Below are positions 57,001 through 64,000 of a DNA stretch of 64,000 nucleotides, piece by piece; position 1 is the stretch's first letter, and every line of letters begins with the position of its first letter. This DNA is from Patagioenas fasciata (taxonomy: Eukaryota; Chordata; Aves; Columbiformes; Columbidae): positions 75,975,398 to 76,039,397 of the forward strand of contig NC_092521.1 in assembly GCF_037038585.1 (NCBI RefSeq). Reading direction: 5' to 3'. Below the pieces are notes generated by a model. That model was not told the origin of the DNA. It ran no database searches and was given only the letters and a program-made list of their open reading frames with translations. Position numbers and translations under genes: made by a program.

Positions 57001-57683
57001 TATTTGTGGATGCTGATGTACCTGGAGGTTTGAGATTCTCAGGAAGTTTGTTGTTAAATAGACAAACTGTTTGAATATTGAGCCCAATGTCAATACTTTT
57101 TCCTCCAGGAGTAAATGTTAGCTATTTGTATTAAAAATAGCATTATTAATAAGTGAGTGATTTGTGGGTTTGGGGTTTTTTTTGTTTCATTTTGAGGGCG
57201 GTGTTGGTTGTGAGTTTGTTTTTGTTTTGTTTTGTTTAATGTTGGTACAATGTGGTGATATAATAATAAAAAATACTTCAGCAGGTCCAGTTGTCCCTAA
57301 AAGAGAACAATTATTCAGTGACAGCTCAACTAGGGTTCTGTGTTTTTTTTCTTATAAATAGCAGCACGCTGAAATCTTTGTAATCTCAGTGAGAATCTTG
57401 CCATACAATATACAAGCTGTATTTGTGTTTGGTTCTTTTTCAGTGCCTCTTTTCCAATAGTATCCTGCCTATTGATAAACAGAACAATCCACTATTATTA
57501 ATTTTCCTCCTGTTTTGTTGTTTTGGTTTTTTTCTCAGAGATAAGAAGCACATGGCTGATGGTGTAAGTGATGCTGTAGTGGACATTTTAAGCATGGAAA
57601 TGAAAGTTGACAAATTGGAAGCAATGAAAACCTTGGCCATGCTTCGAGAAACAAAACAATATTTGCAGGATGTTTGGAGCTAA
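32904..57683 (+). CDS. MTRR: Methionine synthase reductase; full gene span
   Basis: Fourteen coding exons, 2103 nt, 700 residues (human 698), every junction in phase. MTRR is a cytosolic diflavin reductase that passes electrons from NADPH through FAD and FMN to reactivate cobalamin-dependent methionine synthase. The FMN/flavodoxin domain (about 8-150) has [20 protein letters not shown] and the phosphate loop [10 protein letters not shown] (63-72). A poorly conserved linker (about 151-263) follows. The FAD domain has [13 protein letters not shown] in exon 6, RSYS (454-457) and GVCTGWL (490-496). The NADPH domain has MVGPGTG (545-551), [13 protein letters not shown] and YVCGD (650-654). The C-terminus is VWS, its Trp (699) being the flavin-stacking residue of the family. 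The start and one donor are unusual (see findings). It shares a promoter region with FASTKD3. Confidence 0.97.
35905..36125 (+). mobile_element. Old CR1 remnant, plus orientation
   Basis: AAAGAGGAGACTAAGGAGTG and GGAGGCTGTCCTTAGAAGTT are diverged CR1 landmarks, ending near ACACCTTGTGATTCCAAACT. Ends are approximate. Confidence 0.6.
36800..36960 (-). mobile_element. Old CR1 remnant, minus orientation
   Basis: TTCAGGTTGAAAGGGCCTTC followed by AGGTCATCTCACAGCAGGGT resembles the 3' end of a CR1 read from the opposite strand, heavily diverged. Confidence 0.5.
37108..37261 (+). CDS. MTRR: MTRR coding exon 2
   Basis: 154 nt between acceptor ACTTGTAG and donor GTGATC. Encodes [20 protein letters not shown], then [14 protein letters not shown], ending HLQYGLL. 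Contains the FMN phosphate-binding loop. Confidence 0.96.
37262..39287 (+). other. MTRR: MTRR intron after coding exon 2
   Basis: AT-rich, about 2 kb, no recognised repeat family or other coding signal. Confidence 0.8.
39288..39405 (+). CDS. MTRR: MTRR coding exon 3
   Basis: 118 nt between acceptor TTTGCCAG and donor GTAAGA. Encodes (G)[17 protein letters not shown], then [27 protein letters not shown] is an FMN-domain signature. Confidence 0.96.
39406..40418 (+). other. MTRR: MTRR intron after coding exon 3
   Basis: About 1 kb of AT-rich sequence. Nothing recognised. Confidence 0.8.
40419..40791 (+). CDS. MTRR: MTRR coding exon 4 (linker exon)
   Basis: 373 nt between acceptor TTTACCAG and donor GTAAGG. 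Starts [20 protein letters not shown], then an acidic, Ser-rich linker unlike human in detail, and ends [20 protein letters not shown] with VEFQDTHGE. The conserved ends confirm both borders. Confidence 0.95.
40792..43724 (+). other. MTRR: MTRR intron after coding exon 4
   Basis: About 2.9 kb. Mostly AT-rich, but 41340-41830 is a GC-richer block of unknown origin (separate entry). Confidence 0.75.
41340..41830. other. GC-rich block of unknown origin in an MTRR intron
   Basis: About 490 bases clearly richer in G and C than the flanks, with abrupt edges and no CR1 landmarks. On the minus strand it lies within a 243-codon open frame rich in Pro, Ser and Leu with no recognisable domain. It is probably an old inserted element, possibly LTR-derived, but I cannot name a family. 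Confidence 0.4.
43725..43847 (+). CDS. MTRR: MTRR coding exon 5
   Basis: 123 nt, phase 0 on both sides, acceptor CTTTTTCAG and donor GTAAGT. Reads [20 protein letters not shown], then [20 protein letters not shown]. Start of the FAD-binding domain. Confidence 0.95.
43848..45461 (+). other. MTRR: MTRR intron after coding exon 5
   Basis: AT-rich, 1.6 kb. Nothing recognised. Confidence 0.8.
45462..45615 (+). CDS. MTRR: MTRR coding exon 6
   Basis: 154 nt between acceptor TAAACCAG and donor GTACGG. Encodes [20 protein letters not shown] and the following helix to AKKK. YQPGDAF-x-VICPN is the family motif. Confidence 0.95.
45616..47955 (+). other. MTRR: MTRR intron after coding exon 6
   Basis: About 2.3 kb. 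The stretch 46020-46660 is GC-richer than its surroundings and includes a purine run GGGGAAAAAAAAAGGG (46520-46535). It may be a decayed LTR-type element but I cannot identify one. The rest is featureless. Confidence 0.6.
47956..48044 (+). CDS. MTRR: MTRR coding exon 7
   Basis: 89 nt between acceptor TAAATTAG and donor GTACTT. Encodes (G)[19 protein letters not shown] and [10 protein letters not shown], matching the human KKGATLPQHIP and [10 protein letters not shown] segments. Confidence 0.96.
48045..49712 (+). other. MTRR: MTRR intron after coding exon 7
   Basis: AT-rich, 1.7 kb, with an A/C-rich simple stretch at 49470-49540. No other element seen. Confidence 0.75.
49470..49540. repeat. 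A/C-rich simple sequence
   Basis: Runs such as (CAAA)n and (CAACAA)n about 170 bases before the next MTRR exon. Confidence 0.85.
49713..49893 (+). CDS. MTRR: MTRR coding exon 8
   Basis: 181 nt between acceptor CCCTGCAG and donor GTAAGT. Encodes [20 protein letters not shown], then [17 protein letters not shown], ending SLNLLI. Connecting domain of the FAD module. Confidence 0.96.
49894..50996 (+). other. MTRR: MTRR intron after coding exon 8
   Basis: 1.1 kb, AT-rich, with a short GTAT/CATA-type low-complexity patch near 50360-50400. Nothing else. Confidence 0.75.
50997..51039 (+). CDS. MTRR: MTRR coding exon 9 (43 nt)
   Basis: Small exon between acceptor ATTTTTCAG and donor GTAATG. Encodes (E)[17 protein letters not shown] binds FAD in this family. 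Confidence 0.94.
51040..51481 (+). other. MTRR: MTRR intron after coding exon 9
   Basis: 442 bases, AT-rich. Nothing recognised. Confidence 0.8.
51482..51668 (+). CDS. MTRR: MTRR coding exon 10
   Basis: 187 nt between acceptor TCTTTACAG and donor GTATTA. Encodes [18 protein letters not shown], then [26 protein letters not shown] contacts the FAD pyrophosphate. Confidence 0.95.
51669..54325 (+). other. MTRR: MTRR intron after coding exon 10
   Basis: About 2.7 kb, containing one minus-strand CR1 (52224-52634). The rest is AT-rich with nothing recognised. Confidence 0.8.
52224..52634 (-). mobile_element. CR1 LINE, about 0.4 kb, minus orientation
   Basis: Plus-strand view starts near GAAACATAGCATCATTTCGG and includes GGTGACTCAACCACTTCCCT and CATGCTACAACCTCCTTTCA. 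Same subfamily as 28397-29003, judging by shared sequence. Confidence 0.93.
54326..54444 (+). CDS. MTRR: MTRR coding exon 11
   Basis: 119 nt between acceptor ATTTCAG and donor GTATGT. Encodes [20 protein letters not shown], then [25 protein letters not shown] begins the NADPH-binding domain. Confidence 0.96.
54445..55967 (+). other. MTRR: MTRR intron after coding exon 11
   Basis: 1.5 kb, AT-rich. Nothing recognised. Confidence 0.8.
55968..56060 (+). CDS. MTRR: MTRR coding exon 12
   Basis: 93 nt after acceptor TCTGTTTAG. Encodes (R)[16 protein letters not shown], then [14 protein letters not shown]. The only donor that preserves the frame is GCAAGT at 56061, so this is a GC-AG intron of 86 bases. 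Confidence 0.94.
56147..56326 (+). CDS. MTRR: MTRR coding exon 13
   Basis: 180 nt between acceptor CCTTTCAG and donor GTGAGT. Encodes [20 protein letters not shown], then a linker, ending [14 protein letters not shown] is the NADPH-domain signature, completed in the next exon. Confidence 0.96.
56406..56625 (-). mobile_element. CR1 LINE fragment, minus orientation
   Basis: Near-identical in long stretches to 12981-13270 (TAGAATGTCCTGAGTTGGAA, CCCACAGTTCACACCATGTG). Lies 80 bases past the exon 13 donor. Confidence 0.92.
57166..57238. repeat. T/G-rich simple sequence
   Basis: GGGTTTGGGGTTTTTTTTG and GTTTTGTTTTGTTT runs on the plus strand. Confidence 0.8.
57539..57683 (+). CDS. MTRR: MTRR coding exon 14 (terminal)
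   Basis: 47 codons plus TAA after acceptor TTTTCTCAG. Encodes [20 protein letters not shown], then [19 protein letters not shown]. The C-terminal Trp-Ser is conserved. Confidence 0.97.
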
Positions 57684-58023
57684 ATATTTGTAACACGAAT
57701 GATTTTGTTTCACACTCACGCTTTTGATGAAAAGTTATTGTCAAAAGAACTGTCTGTAGTCACACAAATCTGAACTTTTTCTATTGACCTTTCAAACAGG
57801 AATATGAAACCTTTGAAACAATGAGCCAGGCTGCCTTTTGAAGCATATTTTTTAATGATGTTACATCATGGACTGTCTCAGTGCCTTGATTCTTTCATTT
57901 TAAGTTTGGGTTCACATAGAAAGTAATAACTTCTGCACTTGTACAAGTATAATTGTATGTTTCTGTTGCATACTAATCTGTGCAATATCAAATACGTTAC
58001 TGACTTGCCAAGATTTATTTGAA
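57684..58023 (+). other. MTRR: MTRR 3' UTR up to the LTR
   Basis: 340 bases with no AATAAA or ATTAAA on the plus strand. The sequence then runs directly into a solo LTR whose own AATAAA is at 58965. Confidence 0.7.
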
Positions 58024-58439
58024 TGTGTATTGGGTTTGTGTGGCAAGGTTTTGGTAGTGGGGGGGGCTACAGGGCTGGCTTCTATTAGAAGCTGCCGGAA
58101 GCTTCCCCCATGTCCAACAGAGCCAATGCCAGCCGTCTCCAAGGTGGACCTGCCGCTGGCCAAGGCCCAGCCCATCTGTGATGGTAGCATCACCAGGTAG
58201 TGTCCCTGGGATAACATAATTAAGAAGGTTGAAAAACGTGTACATCTTCGACTAGAGGAAGGAGTGAGAATATGTGAGAGAAACAACTCTGGAGACACCA
58301 AGGCCAGTCAAGAAGGAAGGCAGGAGGTGCTCCAGGTGCCAGAGCAGAGATTCCCCTGCAGCCCGTGGTGCAGACCATGGTGAGGCCGGCTATCCTCTGC
58401 AGCCCGTTGAGGTTCACGGTGTAGCTGAGATCCACCTAC

Positions 58440-58745
58440 AGCCCATGGAGGACCCCACAGCAGGTGGATACCCAAAGGAGGCTGTGACGTGTGGGAAGCC
58501 CACATTGGATTTGGCTCCTGGCAGGACCTGTGGGCCTAGTGGAGAGAGAAGCCCACATTGAAACAGGTTTGCTGGCAGGACTTATGACCCCGTGGAGGAC
58601 CCACACTGTTCCTAAAGGGCTGCACCCCATGGAGGGGACACACACTAGAGCAGTTCATGAAGAACTGCAGCTCGTGGGAAGGACTCATGTTGGAGAAGTT
58701 CATGAAGAACTGTCTTCCATGGGAGGGACCCCACACTGGAACAGG
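58440..58745. repeat. Degenerate tandem units inside the LTR
   Basis: Five to six imperfect units of roughly 55-60 bases, each with a GTGGA or ATGGA block followed by a CCCACA(T/C)TG block (for example CACATTGGA, CACATTGAA, CACACTGTT, CACACTGGA). Internal to the solo LTR. Confidence 0.7.
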
Positions 58746-58964
58746 GGAAGAGTGTGAGGAGTCCTCACCCTGAGGAGGAAGGAGCCGCAGAGACAATGTG
58801 TGATGAACTGACCACAACTCCCGTTCCCCATCCCCCAGGCACCACTTGTGGGGAGGAGGTAGAGAATTTGAGAGTGAATTTGAGCCTAGAAAGAAGGGAG
58901 GGCTGGGGGGGAAGATTTTAAGATGTTGTTTTATCTCCTATTACCCTACTCTGATTTGATTTGT

Positions 58965-58970
58965 AATAAA
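58965..58970 (+). promoter_or_regulatory. LTR poly(A) signal, first canonical one after MTRR
   Basis: AATAAA within the solo LTR, same strand as MTRR and 1282 bases after its stop. T/G-rich GTTGAGTCTGTTTTGACTGT lies 20-40 bases downstream. Confidence 0.6.
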
Positions 58971-60454
58971 ACAAATTAATTTCCCCAAGTTGAGTCTGTT
59001 TTGACTGTGATGGTAATTGCTCTCTCCCTGGCCTTATCTTGACCCACCAGCCTTTCATTATATTTTCTGTCGCCTGTCCAGCTGAGGAGGGGAGCTATAG
59101 AGCAGCTTGGTGGGCAGCTGGTATCCAGCCAGGACCAACCCACCACCACAAGTTTGTCTAAGAGCAGTGCTGAGTAGTAACTCTTAGAATAATGTACAGA
59201 GCTGCCAAGCGCTCAGATAGAATAACAGATGTATCAAAGACAGAAAGGGAGTTAAGAGTTTGTTTGCTTGTTTTGGTGTGGGTTTTTTTTTTTATTGTTG
59301 TTGTTGGCTGCATCCACTGTTAAGTGTTAAGTTCACATATATCCTGCTCTTAGGGAGATTCATGGGACAGAAGGATTTGTCTCTTCCTTGCTCAACAGAA
59401 ATAGCTGAGCAGCAGGATGTTTCTTCTGCTAGAAGTGTCTTCCTCACTTGACCCTTTTTTCTTTTGTAATAATTTTAATGTATTTTTCTTGTGCTTTCAG
59501 ATTATTTTTTTTAATAGTGCCCAGCAGTGATAATTTGTTTCCGGTCAGGTTTTAAGAACATTTACCGGGCAGGTTATATTGTTCAGTTTTTATTCAGCTG
59601 GTTAGATATGATCAAGAAAGTGAAAGTGTTACTATTCCAATATATTTGAAAAAAAAAAATCCATTTCTCCTTGTTAAGTGTTCTTCAATTTCCTGCTTAT
59701 TCCTTGCAGTCATTCATATTGCTGCATAGGGCAGGAGATGTGGAATGCCAATGAGTCAGTGGCATCTGCACACATTTTATGTGAACCCTTGCATTAGCCA
59801 GTAGCTTACTGCACTGTTAGTTAATTGCAAATACTCTGAAAATCCTAACTTTTTTGAAACCATCCCTGAAGGTGATGCAAATACTTCTCCAGTGGTTACA
59901 TTTTAGGCTGCCTAATGGCAGTTACTGGGACAAAGATGTGTTGTCATATAAACCATACGGAAAACATACACTGTATGTTTTATCTAAATGTCATTATGTA
60001 CCCTTACTAGAGCTGCTTCCCAGATGACAGTATTTCTGTACTGTTGAGGATAGAAATACTTTGTCAGGTTCCCTGCTTGGCTAAAGTAGTGCCCATGGTG
60101 GCTATATCATATGCCCATACCTGAAGACTTTGTGCTTATTAAAACATTTGTCAACACAATGTCATAGATAATTTTAAATGTATCTGACTCACAAATCCTC
60201 TGCTTGAATGGACAACTGCAGCTGTTTTTTTAAAGAACTCTTATAGCAGATGGGTATGAAATGACCTGCCTAAAGCTCAACTTTGAGCTTTATGGTTCAC
60301 ATGAGGTCATGTGCTTGCAGCTTTTCTCTAACGCAAATATGGATATTCTCATTGCATATTTATGCATTTAGAAATTTGGTATGTTGATGGTCTTGCACAA
60401 CCTCTTTATTATTGTGTCAGTTTCACTGGATGTCCCTTGTATAAAAGCTTAGTG

Positions 60455-60537
60455 CTTTTGTTTGTTGGTTTGGGTTTTTGTGGTTTTTTGGGTTGGTTTT
60501 TTTTGGTGGAGGGTTGGTTTGGTTTGGGTTTTTTTGA
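60455..60537. repeat. T/G-rich simple sequence
   Basis: GTTGGTTTGGGTTTTTG-type units repeated irregularly for about 80 bases. Confidence 0.85.
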
Positions 60538-61504
60538 GCAGCTCTGTCATCCTCCATCTCAACCAGACTCATTCAGATTTTTTTTCCTGCTCTTCAAATG
60601 GAAACTTTATGCTTCTCTCTGTTTCACTCTGGATGCGTTTCATCTGAGTTGGGGAGACCAAAACCAAATCCAGCAGTCTGATTTAAGACATGACAGTGAT
60701 TATATAATAACTAACAAAAACATACTTTTGGTATTGTTTTATGTTCTGTTTTTTTGAGGTGTAATGAAGGAATAAAAATGGGAGAATTGTGGCATGCCTG
60801 CTAAGAATATTACATTACTAAAAGCATCTACAAGCCCTCATTGCTTATGGTGAATTGGTAGAGGAATCTACACAGGCAGAATGGTACAAGCAATTGTTTC
60901 AAATCTGAAAATTGAGCTGGTTGATACAGTGTTTTAATGTAAGAGTTGTAGACTACTTTAATGAATCTTGAGAGTTTGCACTCCAGTTGAAGAAAATGTG
61001 TAGATATAGAAAGGTGCTCAGTATTATTAGAGCTGCCTATCATAAAGAAATCAAAAGACTTTGAAATTGATGGCAAAAGCAGTATGTCAACTTGTTTAGT
61101 CTCAAAACCCTATTCAAATGTTTCATTTTGAAAAAAAAATCAGGTTTTATAGAAATGCAAATTACAGTCTTTAATTCATTCTGCACCTCTACAAAGTAAA
61201 TTCACTTTCATTAGCATTTGAATAAATGGTCCACTTCTGGTGGAAAAGGTTCCTCACATTGACAAAATGCTCAAAGCCAATTGCACTGATTAAAAAATAA
61301 AAAGTTCTACAGTTGGTTTGAAAACAGCCATTTTGTAAGGCTCCATCAGTCAGGGCTATTAATTTCTAATCTGCTTATAAGTTTATTGCTTAGATGATCA
61401 GTTGGATTTCTCTAACTTTTTTTTTAATACATTTTATTGTAACTTGCTAGAAGATCAGCAGGGCTGTTCCCAGTACTCTCTCCTAAAAGGTGACTAAAGA
61501 AGTG

Positions 61505-61775
61505 AACAATGAGGTGGATTGAAATCTGTCTGAGCTGCTGGTCTCCAGTGGTTGTGATTGGCTCACTTGGATGCCAGTCACTAGTGGGCTGCCCCAGGGG
61601 ACGATATTGGGTCCAGTCCTGCTTAACATCTTTATTAGTGACCTGTACGACGGGCCAGAGTGCACGCTCAGCGAGTTGGCAGATGATGCAGAACAGGGGT
61701 ATGGGAGTGGTTGATAGACAAGCTGAGTGTGCCATATTTCAGAGGCACCCTGGCAGGCGGGAACACAGAACCATC
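61505..61775 (+). mobile_element. Internal CR1 fragment (reverse transcriptase core), no 3' end
   Basis: In one frame it reads the CR1 reverse transcriptase core: [21 protein letters not shown], then LSELADDA, where the Asp pair of the catalytic box is kept. Frame breaks follow directly and the usual 3' UTR and tail are absent, so this piece is truncated at both ends. Inactive. Confidence 0.8.
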
Positions 61776-64000
61776 AGGAATGTCATTTGCAAGTGACCTT
61801 TGCAAGTGCTTGTCTTCAGCTCAACTGCTCACATCCCTCCTTCGAGTGGTTTCCCCCAGACAGAAAGCCTCTGACTTGAGCTTCAGACAAGGAAAAGATA
61901 TCACCCAAGGAAACCTGCAAATGAAGAGTGAGTCCTCTAGAGGTTACTCAAAGCTTGCACTATATGGAGTTGGAGCTGTTCTTTGATGCCTTGGATATAT
62001 ACAGCATTGTGTGATGGTCTGTGGTGTACATTTTGTTTTCCTGACACTTCATTATTTCTGAAATGTTCAGTATTACACATATTTGCAAAGGATGGGGTGG
62101 GGGAGGGGAATTCATGGACCACTGCTTCAGTTTATCTGGTAGAGCCATTTCTCTTTCCCTGATGTTTGCATTAAAAATGATCACATTTTTTTCCTAATAA
62201 AACTTTATATTGAAGTTCAACAGTATTTTTCCAGTATAATATTTTCAGCAGAATCTTAAGTACTGGTATGTGACTAAACATTTGTTTTGTGTTCCTGCTT
62301 TCTTTTGGGCCCAAGCCAGATTAATTTCTTAAAAGAAAATATTTGAGGCATGGTATGAACGTCTGCAATTCCCTACATCTGGGCAAGTTCATCCTCGGCA
62401 GAACTAAATTAAAAACAAACTGGTTGACTTACTGTGAGTCAGGCTGCAAAAAAAGGTGCATACAGGCTTCAGCAAGACAAAGTACACATGCCAGCTGGCC
62501 TAATAAACCAAGTTTTGTTTTGTATTTTTACTGTTGGGCTTCTGCAAATAACGATTACATTGCTATTTTATGAGTTGTGTGTCGAGGATAGTCAGCTTTG
62601 ATCTGGACAGAGATCCAGGTGATTCAGATGATCACTTAGAATTAATTTTCTAATGCATCTGAAGAGGATGGTTAATACTTGTGATGCTAATATGTAGGGT
62701 ACACAACACTGGAAGTTTGAAATAGAAAGTGCATGTTAATAGATGGCTAAGCCTATGGTGTCTTACCCACAACACACTGATTTGAAACAAGGGACTCTCA
62801 GATTCTGAATGCGTGTGTTCCTGTCAATGAGGGATTCTGTAAATTCTTGTATTTATGACCTGGTGATGGCTGAATAGTAAAGTGAACTGTTTCGCAAGTT
62901 GTTTGTCATCCCCCTGTATGTACAGCATGCAAGTCCATGTTTTATCATATATAGTAAGATAGTAGTTAAATTACTGTTAGGACTTCTGGTTCATTTTGCC
63001 AAATATCTCCATGGAACTCTTACTCTCCTCACTGATGAGTTATGGTTACTTGGGGCAACACAGTTGTTTTGAATTATGTTCTCTTTAAAATCCGTAAAAT
63101 CTCCAAAAATATATAATTCTTGTTAAATAACTAGTTTTCACATTTTGTGTAGCTCTGAATATAAATGTGAACCTCTGTAAATCAAGGTATTTCAAATGTC
63201 TTATAGTATTATGCATATTTTAATTTATCTCAGATTGAACAAACCACCACTTTGCATCTTAATTCTGGTATAATACCTTAGTGTCAACTCCCACTGTTAA
63301 TTGTGTGTTGGACTAAGGAGGTCTTTTTCTATAGTGTGAAAATGTGGAATCTTTGAAAAGTTTTAACTAATTTCTCTTTCTGTTTTCTTATTTTCTTTCT
63401 TTGTTCTTGCACATTCATGTATACGCTTCTGTCATTTGCATGTTTTCTGTTGCAAATGCATGTATTCCTCTGTTAATCTCTTCTCTCTCCTCTGCATGTA
63501 CTTGTGGCTACGTTCCTCATGCTAGAAGGTATCCTGTTGGTACTTTGGATATCTGCATTTTAACATACCTGCTTCCAAAGGTGTTTCTGCCCTCCTGAAG
63601 GTATCTCATGTTTACCATGCATTTTTGTGTTTCATGGCAATAATTCCAATGGCAACATCTGAGCTGGAATTTTGGGAGTCAGGAGTCAGCAACAGAAGAA
63701 CTTTTTTGTACCTCTTACTGTGTATTTCAGAAAAGATTGCTATAAAATTCCTTTTATTAATAGGACAAATACTTTATTTGTCTCTTAATGAAAGGATTCT
63801 GTGTCTCTGAACTCTTACCAGGAAAATTCTGCACATTCTGGTTTGCTCTCTGCAGAGGATATGCCCTTCTTTTTCTCTGACAGACCATTCAGAATAGAGA
63901 TGGAAATATTATTGTTTTCTCTAGCACTGATACTGATGAACTAGTGAATATGATGCAGATAGCCACATCAGTCTTTGGGTTTATTGAATTCCAGCTTCAA

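Larger units (their letters stand above)
56327..57538 (+). other. MTRR: MTRR last intron
   Basis: Contains a CR1 (56406-56625) and a T/G-rich patch (57166-57238). Otherwise AT-rich. Confidence 0.8.
58024..59150 (+). mobile_element. Solo LTR of an endogenous retrovirus (TguLTR5-like)
   Basis: About 1.1 kb, starting TGTGTATTGGGTTTGTGTGG and ending CCAACCCACCACCACA (TG...CA ends). Internal marks include AAGCTTCCCCCATGTCCAAC and CAAGTTGAGTCTGTTTTGAC. From memory this is a widespread neoavian ERV LTR; the family name should be checked against a repeat library. There is no flanking coding region, so it is solitary. Many expected CpG sites read TG or CA, suggesting age. It carries AATAAA (58965-58970) with a T/G-rich stretch beyond. 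I could not find a clean 5-bp target duplication. Confidence 0.8.
59151..64000. other. Intergenic region downstream of MTRR
   Basis: No coding exon recognised on either strand. Contains a T/G-rich simple stretch (60455-60537) and an internal CR1 fragment (61505-61775). Additional canonical poly(A) signals occur (for example AATAAA near 60770) and could serve longer MTRR transcripts. Confidence 0.55.

Noticed and set aside
58015-58817. Several open frames of 60-130 codons after MTRR
   Set aside because: All lie within the solo LTR and arise from its internal tandem units; no retroviral gene is present.
1-64000. CRISPR arrays, tRNA or rRNA genes, operons and other prokaryotic features
   Set aside because: None seen. 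The window is vertebrate nuclear DNA with spliced genes and LINE fragments.

Overview
This is a bird nuclear genome window holding a conserved vertebrate gene neighbourhood, with ordinary intron-rich genes and no prokaryotic or plasmid features. Bird origin is inferred from at least twelve CR1 LINE fragments (several ending in the ATTCTGTG/ATTCTATG-type CR1 tail). A solitary LTR that I recognise as a neoavian TguLTR5-like element narrows this to Neoaves. I cannot name the species.

Layout, left to right. (1) 321-473 (+): last coding exon of ADCY2, followed by a long 3' UTR with candidate poly(A) signals as far as 3147. (2) 3166-8160: intergenic, with one CR1. (3) 8805-16800 (+): CFAP90 (human C5orf49), a ciliary microtubule gene with three coding exons (162 aa), a CpG island and a near-perfect RFX X-box 17 bases before the ATG. 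(4) 19893-28171 (-): FASTKD3, a mitochondrial RNA-regulating protein with six coding exons (655 aa), convergent with CFAP90. (5) About 29050-29870: a CpG-island bidirectional promoter between FASTKD3 (-) and MTRR (+). (6) 32904-57683 (+): MTRR, methionine synthase reductase, complete in 14 coding exons (700 aa), with conserved FMN, FAD and NADPH motifs. (7) 57684-64000: MTRR 3' UTR running straight into the LTR, then intergenic sequence with one internal CR1 fragment.

I rebuilt every exon by hand from reading-frame continuity, splice signals and remembered human orthologue sequence. All junction phases close: CFAP90 192+117+180 nt, FASTKD3 1968 nt, MTRR 2103 nt. The genes are not one pathway. 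ADCY2 makes cAMP at the plasma membrane, CFAP90 belongs to motile cilia, FASTKD3 acts on mitochondrial RNA, and MTRR reactivates cobalamin-dependent methionine synthase. Only FASTKD3 and MTRR share a regulatory region.

I found no undescribed system. The points most worth a second look are: MTRR lacks a canonical poly(A) signal before the downstream LTR, which carries one; MTRR has an 86-nt GC-AG intron; FASTKD3 has a strong-context uORF overlapping its start codon; CFAP90 has an X-box; a foldback hAT-type MITE with an 8-bp target duplication lies in MTRR intron 1; and inverted CR1 copies flank the large FASTKD3 exon.
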